This document shows, in pieces, positions 13,001 to 21,374 of a DNA stretch of 64,000 bases (positions are counted from its first letter, which is position 1; every line of letters starts with the position of its first letter). Below the pieces are notes generated by a model. That model searched no databases and was not told the DNA's origin. It worked only from the letters and a program-made list of their open reading frames with translations. The translations under genes were made by a program, and so were the position numbers. Origin of the DNA: Anthopleura xanthogrammica (taxonomy: Eukaryota; Cnidaria; Anthozoa; Actiniaria; Actiniidae); NCBI GenBank assembly GCA_964019055.1, contig OZ025207.1, positions 24,399,617-24,463,616 on the forward strand. Direction: 5' to 3'.

Positions 13001-16000
13001 ATTTTGGTAAATGAAAGCTGTTTGACATTGAATATTCTACTGTTTGACTTAAGTTTTCGAATTGTCAGTGTTTGTTGGCTTTTAGTAGTTTATAAAAACA
13101 ATTTCGAAAACAAAACAAAAACTTCATTCACGAAACAACATGGATGCTTACCATTGAAGACCTTTACAGCATACTTTGTTGATTTTTCGTGTTTGCTGGC
13201 GTAGTTTTCTCAACCAGTCTTTGTACTTTACTCTCCCTTGTTTGTAAAAACCGAGTTTCTTTGTTTTCCGTGTGTTTTCTTTTCTTTCTTTACGTTTTTC
13301 CCTTCTACTGGACGAATATTACATTGGACGGGGGATATCGCCCGATACCCGTCCTGCACGTGACCCATTTAAAACCAATGACAGCGCGCGAAAATTCATC
13401 GTTGGGTTATAATTCTTTTAAAATTACGGTTGTACGAAGCCTTGATAAAGTTATTCACCAGATAAGAGTTATCCAGTGTATAGAATTTGTATAGGTTTTA
13501 TCCGTAAGATGAGGATTTGTCCGGTGGATAGCGCTTTTCAGCCTTTGTACAATCGGCTCTGATGACCGGTAGTGGGAGATGACTTTTCGCTATAATAAGG
13601 TGGTTCTCAAGTCTTTTGCACCAAATAAAGCCGTTATGATCCTTGTTCATCGTCGCAACCAAATCTGTTACAATAAACATTATCCTAAATTTCAAAATAA
13701 GACAGCAGGGGCGGACCCAGAAATTTGCAAGGGGCTGTCCAAAATGAAAAAAAGTGAAGATAAACAATGGACATCCTCTGGATCCGCCCCTGGACTGAGT
13801 GACAGAAAAAAGAAAACTGTGAGAAAGAGGTAAAAGAAAAATGAAATTTAGGCAAACAAATTATAACTTATTTTAATCCTTAATTACCCATCATTCTATC
13901 ATTTCTCAATAGTATATTTAGTGCTAAAAACGTGACAATTGTGTGACGCGGCATAACGCTGGTTATAGCGTTACCACTTCGTTTGATTTTACCAGAATCC
14001 AGGAGGAAAAACTAAAAGAAAAACCATTATGTTAAGCCTTCAAAAGCATTAGAAAACTTTTCAATTCGAAGAAAAATAATCATAGATCGTAGAGTATATG
14101 AATACATGTATAGAACAAAGGATTTTATTCAGCAAATATTAGTAATCAAAGTTGTAAGTTTTTTAGGTGGAAAGTGAACTACACTGAAAATTGTCGAAAA
14201 ATATTACTGATAAGCTTAAGCTTACATTCACTTGAACTTCACATGTAAAAAGAGACATATTCATTAATGCAAGATAATAATTTTCTTTGTTAGTAAGTTG
14301 GTCTTTGAAAAGTTTTTTTTTCAGATTTATTCTTAACTTTATTATCGAGCGAAATATCTTACAAAAACATAAGCTTATCCATAAAAAAAAAACAAGCTCA
14401 TCATTTTTGCGATTGTGTAATAGTAATAGCTGGAAAAGCCAGATAAATAGCAAATATTTGGTGTGATATGTATTCCTTTTTCATATTTCATTCAACATTA
14501 AAATAAATTATCTATAAAAATGTCAAAATATTCATATGATTATGAAACTGGAATCTTGTTTTGACTTCGCGTGAGGTTCGCTGGCCGTCAAATATGTTTT
14601 TTCAAAGAACCAAGTCTTTTTACTAAGTCTTAGCCTTTTTTCTTGAAATGGGATCAAAAACAAAAGATCAAAGCTTCAAATATCGCTTTTTTGGTTCACA
14701 AGTATTGAAGAAAAAGATGATAAAAATCTAGAATGCAGTAAAAACGACAAACTATCCAAGTTTTGCTGACAATGTTTGCCGAACCAACGTCCTTGGCTTG
14801 TCTGAGAGTTTCTCCAGCTAGTTTACACATTTCTTGTCGATTTTTTACGAAATATTAGTTAAAATTAATGAATTTACCTTCTATGAAGTGTTTTCTACGG
14901 AACTGAAATATCATTCTTGCAGTATAATCAGGTTTTTCTGGTCTACAGGCCACTTTTTCTCTCACTGAAGTTTCAGTCACGAAACTTCATCTAATCGTAA
15001 GATTAAGAATCTTCCCTCGCTTTCCCTCGCTAAATCTTCTTTAGCAAGTCGCTAAAGTCGAAAAATTGTTTTTGTTCACTTTAAGACAGACATGACTTCG
15101 ACTAACCGTATTTTTCGCATTGCAAAAATAAGAAAAAATACTTCTTGATCCATCTTTGACTACATTATTGCAATTTTTCTGTGCATTTGTGAGTAAGCAA
15201 AGCGCGCGGGAACCCTGTGCAAAGTGGTACACGGACGGACGTATGTACGTATGTATGTATGTATGTATGTACGTATGTATGTATGTATGTATGTATGTAT
15301 GTATGTATGTATGTATGTATGTATGTATGTATGTATGTATGTATGTATGTATGTATGTATGTATGTATGTATGTATGTATGTATGTATGTATGTATGTAT
15401 GTATGTATGTATGTATGTATGTATGTATGTATGTATGTATGTATGTATGTATGTATGTATGTATGTATGTATGTATGTATGTATGTATGTATGTATGTAT
15501 GTATGTATGTATGTATGTATGTATGTATGTATGTATGTATGTATGTATGTATGTATGTATGTATGTATGTATGTATGTATGTATGTATGTATGTATGTAT
15601 GTATGTATGTATGTATGTATGTATGTATGTATGTATGTATGTATGTATGTATGTATGTATGTATGTATGTATGTATGTATGTATGTATGTATGTATGTAT
15701 GTATGTATGTATGTATGTATGTATGTATGTATGTATGTATGTATGTATGTATGTATGTATGTATGTATGTATGTATGTATGTATGTATGTATGTATGTAT
15801 GTATGTATGTATGTATGTATGTATGTATGTATGTATGTATGTATGTATGTATGTATGTATGTATGTATGTATGTATGTATGTATGTATGTATGTATGTAT
15901 GTATGTATGTATGTATGTATGTATGTATGTATGTATGTATGTATGTATGTATGTATGTATGTATGTATGTATGTATGTATGTATGTATGTATGTATGTAT

Positions 16001-17656
16001 GTATGTATGTATGTATGTATGTATGTATGTATGTATGTATGTATGTATGTATGTATGGACAAGATGATGACGTAATCAAGCCATGAAAAATCAACTCGAT
16101 GGGTTACCATTTTTTCTTAAGTATGGTGCTCCGCTCCGCTATTACCCATCGTTCTATATCATTTCTTTTGCCATTATTTATACTCGTGTTTTTTTATTGG
16201 TGCTTTTTTTCCTAGTGAAAGTGACAGCAAAGGAAGAAGAGGATATATGCCCGATCTGTTTAGATGGATTCCATAACCCTGTAACTCTTAAAAAATGTAA
16301 TCACAAGTTTTGTAGGAAGTGTATTGATCTAGCTTTCCAGCACCGCCAGGTTTGTCCTTCTTGTGGAATGGTTTATGGAGTGCAAACAGGAAACATGCCA
16401 CCTGGTACGATGAACCACTACTTCGACCGTCATACACACCTTCCGGGATATGAAAGATATGGTACCATAAGGATAGACTACCAGTTTCGAAATGGGACGC
16501 AAGGTCCTGAACACCCAAACCCAGGACAATGGTACACTGGAACTTCAAGAACGGCTTATTTACCCGACTGCCCAGAGGGAAGGGAGGTACTAGATTTGCT
16601 CAAAAAAGCGTTCAATGCAAGGCTCACTTTTACCATCGGAAGGTCTGTAACTATTGGTGCTTCTTATGTGGTCACATGGAACAATATACAGCACAAGACC
16701 AGCACTGATGGAGGAGCAATAGGGTTAGTACATAAATTCTATTTTTGGACGAATACCTGAACAAATGACATGTCAGTTACATACAAACGTAAGCTTGTTC
16801 TGGACATTAGAAGATAAATGATATTTATTTATTTTCTTTTAATTTTCTTCTTTTTTTTTTCCTTTTTGTACATAGCAATGTTTATTTGATTAAATTGTCT
16901 TTTTAATGGTTTCGCTGTTTTTCTTTTTCCTTCTTCTATATATTTGCTTCGACTTTGTCTGTTCGTTTTCTTCGTTCGTATATGTTTTGTGTGGTTGTTG
17001 TTATTTTGATAGTTAGTATTCTATAAATTTCTTAATCCTTCAAGTTTTATCGATACACTAAAAGAACTTCTGGGCTGATCTAAGTCAGGGCATGGCTAAC
17101 TCACAGATAGAACCCTGAAACAACCTCTGGGCTGATCTAAGTCAAGGCATGGCTAACTCACAGATAGAACCCTGAAACAACCTCTGGGCTGATCTAAGTC
17201 AGGGCATGGCTAACTCACAGATTGAACCCTGAAACAACATCCTAGCTGATCTAAGTCAGGGCATGGCTAACTCACAGATCAAACCCTGAAACAACCTCTG
17301 GGCTGATCTAAGTCAGGGTACGACTAACTCACAGATCAAACCCTGAAACAACTTCTGGGCTGATCTAAGTTAGGGCACTACTGACTCTCAGATGAAAACC
17401 TAAAACAACCTCTGGACGGATTTAAGTCAGGGTAATCCCTGTAGTATTCTTGAAAACAGATAACAATTTAGTTGTTTGTGGGACAAGGTTATTATTCCAC
17501 TAGGGAAAACAGCTGTTACCGGTGATTGTTTCGTTTTATTTTTAATTCAATTTTTTCTCATATATATATTATCATTTGCTTTACAGCTTTGGCTACCCGG
17601 ATCCAACTTACCTGAAAAGAGTTAAGGACGAGCTCGCTGCCAAAGGAATCAGCTGA
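1..17656 (+). CDS. DTX3L: DTX3L-like E3 ubiquitin ligase gene (KH, RRM x4, RING, DTC), 5' end outside window
   Basis: Ten exons are visible: <1-1012, 1192-1276, 1844-1959, 2131-2284, 7443-7730, 7884-8126, 8841-9074, 12229-12402, 16216-16723 and 17587-17656. Every junction is GT-AG and the phases agree, giving one 960-residue C-terminal reading frame. Order: KH-like module, four RRM-like domains, a Lys/Ser-rich linker, a C3HC4 RING (CPIC, CNHKFC, CPSC) and a DTC domain ending at TGA. Family knowledge: Deltex ligases recruit E2 through the RING and bind ADP-ribose/NAD+ through DTC; RING-DTC preceded by KH-like domains is the DTX3L plan. The DTC His (HKT, codon 16692) and the Glu near the C-terminus (codon 17630), which match the catalytic pair of DTX3L, are both kept. 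The next gene downstream is PARP14-like. Uncertainty: the 1844-1959 exon and the join between the KH and RRM halves rest on phase alone, so two genes remain possible. Confidence 0.8.
1082..1175. repeat. Imperfect (TTA)n microsatellite in intron
   Basis: A run of TTA/TTG/TCA triplets inside the short intron 1013-1191. It creates a false Leu/Tyr/Ile tail on the upstream reading frame. Confidence 0.9.
1192..1276 (+). CDS. DTX3L: DTX3L-like gene: end of KH-like domain
   Basis: Acceptor AACTAG at 1186-1191 and donor GTAAAT at 1277; phase 0 in, phase 1 out. It encodes IHVFADDSITIQKVEDEI and ten further residues, a strand-helix ending that lines up with the start of the PARP14-like exon at 34955. 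Supported by phase and by that similarity. Confidence 0.7.
1277..1622. mobile_element. MITE with about 43-bp terminal inverted repeats
   Basis: The bases after the donor (1278-1322, TAAATTACCTACACCTATTT...) reappear in reverse complement at 1577-1620 with only a few mismatches. The element has no coding capacity and fills most of the intron 1277-1843. Its left end coincides with the 5' splice site. No clear target duplication was seen. Confidence 0.65.
1844..1959 (+). CDS. DTX3L: DTX3L-like gene: linker exon
   Basis: Acceptor GATCAG ends at 1843 and donor GTAAAA starts at 1960; phase 1 in, phase 0 out. It encodes about 39 acidic, low-complexity residues (ending YETEDISEETEE). It is open in the only frame that fits both neighbours. 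No domain was recognised and no paralogous exon was found, so support is phase and coding look only. Confidence 0.55.
2131..2284 (+). CDS. DTX3L: DTX3L-like gene: RRM-1 beta1-beta3
   Basis: Acceptor TTCCTAG ends at 2130 and donor GTATGT starts at 2285; phase 0 in, phase 1 out. Residues VLVSGLSSKTTKDAIEIYFE, RRSHGGVV and AVVTFESPNG follow the PARP10/14-type RRM pattern. The intron after the Gly that ends beta3 is in the same place as in every other RRM exon of this locus. Beta4 comes from the next exon 5.1 kb away, beyond the Harbinger insertion. Confidence 0.8.
3311..4703 (+). CDS. Harbinger Myb/SANT-like DNA-binding protein (two exons)
   Basis: The proposed coding exons are 3311-3339 (MDASGKEKKK start, donor GTAAGA at 3340) and 3914-4703 (acceptor TTCTAG), giving 272 residues. 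If the short exon is wrong, the ATG at 3921 starts a 260-residue form. The N-terminal about 90 residues hold a Trp-rich helical fold (TWNDTRDLMMLRMIASEG, KAWQLVADELNG, RSLRDRYSIL) like the Myb-like partner of Harbinger nucleases. An acidic coiled-coil middle (about residues 100-180) and a Gln-rich tail (about 205-265) follow. Family knowledge: this protein carries the nuclease to the nucleus and to transposon ends. The stop codon lies inside a perfect palindrome. Confidence 0.8.
3466..3752. mobile_element. Small MITE in the Harbinger intron
   Basis: TTACAGTCAAACC...GTGAACACCTAAAATATGTC on the left (from 3466) is repeated as reverse complement up to 3752, with arms of about 50 bp. It sits inside the intron 3340-3913 of the Myb-like gene, so a transposon has inserted into a transposon. 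A short apparent reading frame across it is not a gene. Confidence 0.75.
4687..4765. repeat. Perfect 79-bp palindrome over a gene end
   Basis: Arms of 39 bp (4687-4725 and 4727-4765) are perfect complements around the central A at 4726. It covers the last codons and the stop of the Myb-like gene, and AATAAA at 4739-4744 lies in the right arm. Transcribed RNA would fold into a long hairpin. Confidence 0.95.
5077..5279. repeat. Perfect approximately 203-bp palindrome between convergent Harbinger genes
   Basis: Arms of about 101 bp on each side of the A at 5178, from AACTTTTTGCATAATG to CATTATGCAAAAAGTT, with no mismatch seen. It lies in the 3' regions of the two convergent Harbinger genes. Short apparent reading frames in it are chance. 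Confidence 0.93.
5704..6786 (-). CDS. HARBI1-like DDE nuclease (Harbinger transposase)
   Basis: A single open exon of 360 residues. It holds the DDE_Tnp_4 pattern: D178 in FGFVDGTLR, then GPYEGRRHDS, D259 in LYGDPAYPL and E296 in SVEWMFGN, which are the expected metal-binding acids. The N-terminal half is helical and includes FGRNPSELCIIFNTVLDYIY, a helix-turn-helix-like stretch typical of the family. Family knowledge: it cuts at the inverted repeats together with the Myb-like partner. No frameshift or stop was seen. The start ATG at 6786 lies about 250 bp inside the right inverted repeat. HARBI1 itself (domesticated) is unlikely because the gene sits between intact inverted repeats. Confidence 0.9.
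   Translation of the reverse strand: MGSGGGLQAVREALLLAFDQNIIDEYEFALLYDANSSRQVFPYWKFGRFDIDNWDDTECRTELRFAKKDLVGLIEALDFPQKFVCCQRTVCSDVEAVCILLKRLAFPCRYSDMVPRFGRNPSELCIIFNTVLDYIYDCHNHRLSDWNQPMLRPQKLQEYAAAIHQRGAPLSNCFGFVDGTLRQVSRPKRDQRILYNGHKRVHGIKFQSVVIPNGMIANLSGPYEGRRHDSTILYESNLLTELRRVAWANNRQPLCLYGDPAYPLNVHLQTPYRGAQLTNDMVRYNRGMSEVRVSVEWMFGNITNFFKFVDFKKQLKIGLSAVGKIYVVSALLENARTCLYENIVSQFFNLPPPTLQEYFQ
7443..7730 (+). CDS. DTX3L: DTX3L-like gene: RRM-1 beta4 and RRM-2 beta1-beta3
   Basis: Acceptor GCTTTTAG ends at 7442 and donor GTATAA starts at 7731; phase 1-1. It begins DAKRVLERGKHTLDGCPLTV, the last helix and strand of an RRM. A charged linker follows, then VIVMGISDKSAKDALLNFFE, NTRRSGGGEI and AEITFCSPDG. 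The second part is the counterpart of the first coding exon of the PARP14-like gene (28658-28850). Confidence 0.85.
7884..8126 (+). CDS. DTX3L: DTX3L-like gene: RRM-2 beta4 and RRM-3 beta1-beta3
   Basis: 243 nt, phase 1-1, acceptor TTTACTAG and donor GTGAGT. It encodes DAERVSQKECLQLDDSKITV, then LHVMGIGETTTKEGLESFME, VVSGQEVESMLFG and NAMVSFKEPPG. The exon at 30520-30762 in the PARP14-like gene has exactly the same length and the same motifs. Confidence 0.85.
8741..8763. repeat. (GAAA)n microsatellite
   Basis: About five to six GAAA units in the intron 8127-8840. The rest of that intron shows no recognisable feature. Confidence 0.85.
8841..9074 (+). CDS. DTX3L: DTX3L-like gene: RRM-3 beta4 and RRM-4 beta1-beta3
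   Basis: 234 nt, phase 1-1, acceptor GTTGGCAG and donor GTTTGA (a weak donor, placed by phase and paralogy). It encodes KVQKKCSTRALDGSHLKIEQ, ICDCIEVTGLAPNTTKDTVF, NPRNGGGEVKNV and ALVFFEDPSG. It pairs with the 234-nt exon 31291-31524 of the PARP14-like gene. Confidence 0.83.
9126..10768. mobile_element. Non-autonomous DNA element (MITE) carrying an internal minisatellite
   Basis: The left end (9126-9171, CCTAAAACATGCAATTTTTT...GAAGTAGGCGT) is repeated as reverse complement at 10723-10768 with about three mismatches in 46 bp. Between the arms lies a 40-bp tandem array. No coding capacity. It occupies the intron 9075-12228 of the DTX3L-like gene. Confidence 0.85.
9341..10590. repeat. 40-bp minisatellite, about 31.25 copies
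   Basis: Unit of two halves, CGTAAAATGTATCAAGCAAT and TTCTTAATACATCGGACCAG. Copies are almost identical. Exceptions include CCTAAAATGT at 9621 and 10181, AAGTAAT near 9716 and ATTAAGAAAT variants at 10391 and 10511. The near-uniformity suggests recent expansion or homogenisation. Confidence 0.97.
11705..12050. mobile_element. Family D palindromic MITE, copy 1
   Basis: Long inverted arms: TTCGATGCAAACCGCTG and GGCTTAGCCTCG on the left, CGAGGCTAAGCCTG and TGCATCGAATACG on the right. The arms meet near 11880 in a GTTGACTTTAGCAAATCGTTAGCAACAGCC loop region. A second copy is at 52415-52685. The remainder of 10769-11704 shows only AT-rich sequence without a recognisable feature. Confidence 0.8.
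12229..12402 (+). CDS. DTX3L: DTX3L-like gene: RRM-4 beta4 and basic linker
   Basis: Acceptor TTTTTTAG ends at 12228 and donor GTTAGT starts at 12403; phase 1-1, 174 nt. TRQKHTINSANLKVVPFYPF matches the beta4 region at the start of the PARP14-like exon 31919 (HLIDGAHLTINRYYTFLGE). A Lys/Ser/Pro-rich linker (KGQKTKDKRKSPANKKNRN) follows and leads into the RING exon; it may hold a nuclear localisation signal. Confidence 0.78.
12709..12888. mobile_element. Inverted-repeat element (MITE-like)
   Basis: AGTAAATAAACCCCTTCTGG...GGATGAGAAATGGTCC on the left is complementary to GGACCATTTCTCATCC...AGAAAGGGTTTATTTATT on the right. TATAACCCAACG at about 12889 also has a complement near 13403, so it may be the inner part of a larger element. 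Confidence 0.6.
13706..13792. mobile_element. Short hAT-like MITE
   Basis: CAGGGGCGGACCCAG at 13706 and the imperfect complement CTGGATCCGCCCCTG ending at 13792. CAGGGGCGGATCC-type ends are common in hAT elements. No clean 8-bp duplication was seen. Confidence 0.6.
13793..15240. other. Intron sequence, nothing recognised
   Basis: AT-rich sequence between the hAT-like MITE and the microsatellite. Short apparent frames have no recognisable motif. Nothing further can be supported. Confidence 0.6.
15241..16057. repeat. Very long (GTAT)n microsatellite, about 204 units
   Basis: Tetranucleotide repeat of about 817 bp. Two C interruptions lie near its left end (about 15247 and 15271), and from about 15273 to 16057 it appears pure. 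It produces false frames coding MYVC and THIY repeats on both strands. It ends about 160 bp before the acceptor of the RING exon. Confidence 0.98.
16216..16723 (+). CDS. DTX3L: DTX3L-like gene: RING finger and most of DTC domain
   Basis: Acceptor TTCCTAG ends at 16215 and donor GTTAGT starts at 16724; phase 1 in, phase 2 out, 508 nt. RING ligands: C-x2-C in DICPICLD, CNHKFCRKC, and C-x2-C in VCPSC, a full C3HC4 set. The DTC follows directly: GNMPPGTM, LPGYERYGTIRIDYQFRNG, EHPNPGQWYTGTSRTAYLPD, EGREVLDLLKKAFNARLTFT and VVTWNNIQHKTS. The His of HKT is the position required for ADP-ribose ligation in Deltex proteins (family knowledge). Apparent coding sequence upstream of 16216 is intron. Confidence 0.93.
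17065..17436. repeat. 57-bp minisatellite, about 6.5 copies
   Basis: CTGGGCTGATCTAAGTCAGG starts at 17070, 17127, 17184, 17241, 17298, 17355 and 17412, a constant spacing of 57 bp. Copies diverge toward the 3' end. It lies in the last intron (16724-17586). Confidence 0.95.
17587..17656 (+). CDS. DTX3L: DTX3L-like gene: last exon, end of DTC
   Basis: Acceptor GCTTTACAG ends at 17586 and TGA at 17654-17656. It encodes FGYPDPTYLKRVKDELAAKG plus IS, the classic YPDP..YL...EL ending of Deltex proteins. The Glu of DEL aligns with the catalytic Glu of the family. No canonical AATAAA was noticed directly downstream. Confidence 0.92.
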
Positions 17657-17919
17657 ATGTAATTTGGTTCTAAATAGGTGAAGGTAATAGACATTGTCTA
17701 CCTCAATGTGAAAGCCTCTAATTTTAGCGACACACGAATCTCTCAACTATAGGTAACTGTTATACATTCCTCTATTGGCCACGCCTACAATGTATTATGT
17801 CCTTTATTTTCGCTTGTCTAACTTGGCAAGCAAAAGCAAGAAAGGTTCCCGTAGATATTTATATATATAATAGTTGTAATCATGAAGTAGGCAACAAAAT
17901 TTGGCAATTCTATCGAATC

Positions 17920-18052
17920 TCAAGTTAGACTTAGGCCAACGTCGAACTTCACATGAGCTGAGCCTTATGACATCAAAGAAGGCCACTTTATTATCCATTG
18001 TTGTCAATATATACGGCTCATGTGAAGTTCGACGTTGATCTTAGTCTAAGTG
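17920..18052. mobile_element. Small inverted-repeat element
   Basis: CAACGTCGAACTTCACATGA on the left and TCATGTGAAGTTCGACGTTG on the right, with further imperfect pairing outward. Confidence 0.7.
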
Positions 18053-18511
18053 TTTTAAGTTATTCGTTTCGAGTCTGATCACTCTTCGGAATTGCAACAC
18101 GATTTTTAAAAATGCGCTGTCCAGCTAATCTTTTTATTTTTATCTTAGCGGTGATTTAGTTATTTTTGCATTATATCAAATGGGCAAATTTGTGTGTTTC
18201 TAGGTATAGGAAGCGCCTAAAATAGTCCACAGTGCATTCATTACACTATAATCTAAATCGTTTTAATCTCGATGTCGAAGGATCTTGGAGTCTTATAGTT
18301 TCCAAGGACACTTAGCTTCTTGGATGAACCGTATTGTTATAGCGTTAGTGAATTCCTAAGTATACTTTTCTTTTTCTGTTTTTTTTTTTTTGTAAGAGAA
18401 ATGCACTGGTATATAGTTGACAATAAGTTACTTAAAATTGCCGAGGGAAATAGTCCCCTTCACAGTTCCATGCACAGTTCCCTGCGCTATCGTGAAAGGT
18501 AGGCGTGCCTT

Positions 18512-18628
18512 TGCATCGAAGCATGACATGAGGTAACCTTGCAATGATAGACCTTTTTTAATACTTTTGACAATTATTCACACGTCTGTAGCATTGCAAG
18601 GTCACCACGTGTCTCGCTTCGATGCACA
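18512..18628. mobile_element. Small inverted-repeat element
   Basis: TGCATCGAAGC and ACCTTGCAATG on the left pair with CATTGCAAGGT and GCTTCGATGCA on the right. Confidence 0.65.
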
Positions 18629-18912
18629 GACAAAGTGCTGCGAGAACCACGAGCGAGTGCTTTCTGCAAGCGCAAATATAACAAGAGGACAACTTTTTTT
18701 ATCTTTTTTATAAAACAATTCAGATATCGACTATTCTTGGGAATTCAGGTTAGCGAGATTCTACTGTTAATTATTCCACAAACTCAACATGATTTCTCAT
18801 AATATATTACTCTAATCAGGCAAAAGCCTTGCATGTGATCCTTGTAGTATCGTTGACAAGAGGTATTTTTAGTGCCGGTGAGACAAGTTGGAAATTGGAA
18901 ATTGGCTCGATA

Positions 18913-19135
18913 TTAATCAGCGACCTTCAGATCCGACTACCAGTACGAGTACGAGTATGAGTCTTAAACTCTCAAAGATTAGCACTATCATTTTGTAGTC
19001 GTGGTGGATTACGTAGGTTGAAACTTTAGATTGTTAAAAATAGGAAATTGAATACGATTCAGTATTTAAAGCACAAACACAGGGCCAATTGCAAAACTCG
19101 TACTCGTACTCGTAGTCGGATCTAAAGGTCGCTAT
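18913..19135. mobile_element. MITE with about 43-bp inverted repeats
   Basis: GCGACCTTCAGATCCGACTA...CGAGTACGAGT at the left and its near complement ending GGATCTAAAGGTCGC at the right. Confidence 0.75.
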
Positions 19136-20848
19136 TGTCTGAGTAGGACTATCAAAACATATTCCTTTCAACTAAAACAAGAATATTGTTTGATTCACAT
19201 GTAAAGAAAAGCAATGCAATTCGTTAATGTGATTAGAATGAGATAATAAAGCAAATTAATCAACAAATCATGCAAAGAGGGAAGCCCTTTGTTTGCTGAG
19301 GACCACGTACCTGTAATGTGTTAACGTTTTTATTCATTTCTTTGTTTTTCTTTTTCTTTTGTTGTTTCTTTGTTTGTTTATGAGACTGTGTTTGCTTGTT
19401 GGTTTTCCGTTTTTGTTGTTTGTCTCGATTGTGTGTAAGTATTTCCTGGTGTTTGTTTTTATTTTTTTAATGTTTTTTTAACGTCCAGAAAATAGGAAAA
19501 TAGAAAATTGCTACCGACTACGTTAGCTACTGTTGGCCGACCCTCCTATCGTCAAACACAACAGTGGTGGATCAAGTCCTTGTTCCCCCACATACCCCTA
19601 GACCCACCTCTGATAAATCAAGTTAGAAGAAACTTTCAAGTTACGAGTAGTTGGGATTTTCCACGCCTTGGCAAACAAAGATGAAATTTCTCATTTTTTT
19701 TTTTTTTTCTTTTTTCGAATCAGCCTTCTATTTTTCCTTCGAGCTCTAGATCTGCGAATTATATTTAAAAAGTGTTTTTTCCCTGATAAAAAAATACTAA
19801 TAAAACTTTGAAGAGTCCCAAAGCTTAGTAATTAGTCGATACTTGCAAGGTCAGAGTCTCTTGTAATAGGGGTCCCGGAATTCGATACCCTTTTCTGATG
19901 ACTTTGTCGATGTCCTATGAACTTGTGGGATCCCGATCGAAATTCGTAAACTGACCTTTTCTGATGGTTAGAAAATAATCCATTTCCTACGAAGTTGTTT
20001 AACACTAGCCAAAAACGAGCTGAATTTTGTCAAATAACGCGCAGCCCCAAAAAAAACATTGTAGTTTTGGTGTTATGTTTTCCTGCGAAAATCATTTTCT
20101 CTATGAGCTGATTGCAGATGGTCAAGATGATATCACCGGAATTTTTCTGGTTTGGAAAAACGCATTTTAGCTTGGAAGGTGTTATAATTCCGTTCTGGTA
20201 GCATTTCTCTTATTCCTGTTCGTACCGTTTGCATTGTAATCCAAGATACACAGAACCTGTTGAAGGTATGTATGGTACGGTAGTCTGAGACGTGTAAATA
20301 AACCACGCAATGAATCGAATAAGATGACATAGTGCACGTTACATAGGGATCCCAAGCACTATACCTGTCAGTTTCATTTGTCATATCTATAAAATCTTTT
20401 TGTGACATGTTTTTAATTCAAAGGTTTTTAACATGTGCTTTGATAGGATAGTTAACTCGACTTTATTTCAAGCCAGCGGCTTTCAGCAAAATGATTCTAA
20501 AAAAATGATAAGAATGAGTGATTTATCAAAACACTTCCTTCAAAGGTAAAGACAAAGCGTTCTTATTTTACGTCGGCAGCTCGTAATAGCATTGCCTAAC
20601 GAAAAACTTGAGGCCGACGGATTTAAAGCTAATTAAAGCTACACGGAAAGGAAAGAAGTAGAAACAAGGAATCGAACTCAGTCGTGCAATCGAACTCGTA
20701 CTTCTTTGCCATGCACAATCTACTCTGACCTGGTCCCAAAGACCACAATTTAAAAGAACAGACCTGCATGTAACTGTAAATATCAATAAGAAAATGACAA
20801 AAATCAAACTACGGTTTGAAAGGATCAATTAAGCTATATCCACATACG

Positions 20849-21143
20849 TTACAGCGCGACGCGTCTTACCGTGGCCACCCTGCAAAAGTTTCGTACAAGT
20901 TAACCAATCAAAATGCGAGAACTAATGAGATTGTTTACATATTTTATTTGTCATGAAAAGCAAATGCAACCATTAAATCAAACATATCCACATTGCTTGA
21001 AATAATTGAAAGAGTTTTCTTGAGAATCGCAGTAATGTGTTTGTCGATCGGCGCTGCTTTGAAATCGAATTCTCGCATTTTAATTGGTTAACTTGTACGA
21101 AACTTTCGCAGGGTGGCCACGGTAAGGCGCGTCGCACTGTAAT
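20849..21143. mobile_element. MITE with about 73-bp inverted repeats
   Basis: Left arm 20849-20921 (GTTACAGCGCGACGCGTCTT...) and right arm 21070-21143 are complements with few mismatches; they share GGGTGGCCACGGTAAG and AACTTGTACGAAACTTT. Apparent frames across it are chance. Confidence 0.82.
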
Positions 21144-21374
21144 ACCTAGATACAGCGTTGTAAATTGCAGCGTTGTTTTTAACCGAGGCTTGGATATCGA
21201 TGTAGCAGCAAACACAAAGTTACTATAGCTAGCCATCTGAGGCAAGGACACTGGAAGTTGATGACTGTCTTTCTTGGAAGATGCATATTTATAGTATTTG
21301 TAAGAAACTTTCCAGATCCATAGGCTTGATTTACAAATATAGATCTTTTACCTATCACAAAAATCTAAGCTATC

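Larger units (their letters stand above)
17657..20848. other. Intergenic region with small inverted repeats
   Basis: No gene recognised. Three separate inverted-repeat elements lie here (listed separately at 17920, 18512 and 18913). The rest is AT-rich with T-runs. Confidence 0.6.

Noticed and set aside
15156..16110. Long open frames coding MYVC or THIY repeats on both strands
   Set aside because: They are translations of the (GTAT)n microsatellite and exist in several frames at once.
16083..16215. Possible signal-anchor-like N-terminus in front of the RING
   Set aside because: It is intron sequence before the TTCCTAG acceptor; the hydrophobic look comes from a T-rich tract.
17065..17436. 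Coding repeat (57 bp equals 19 codons)
   Set aside because: No splice sites or conserved frame; flanking exons join directly in phase 2.
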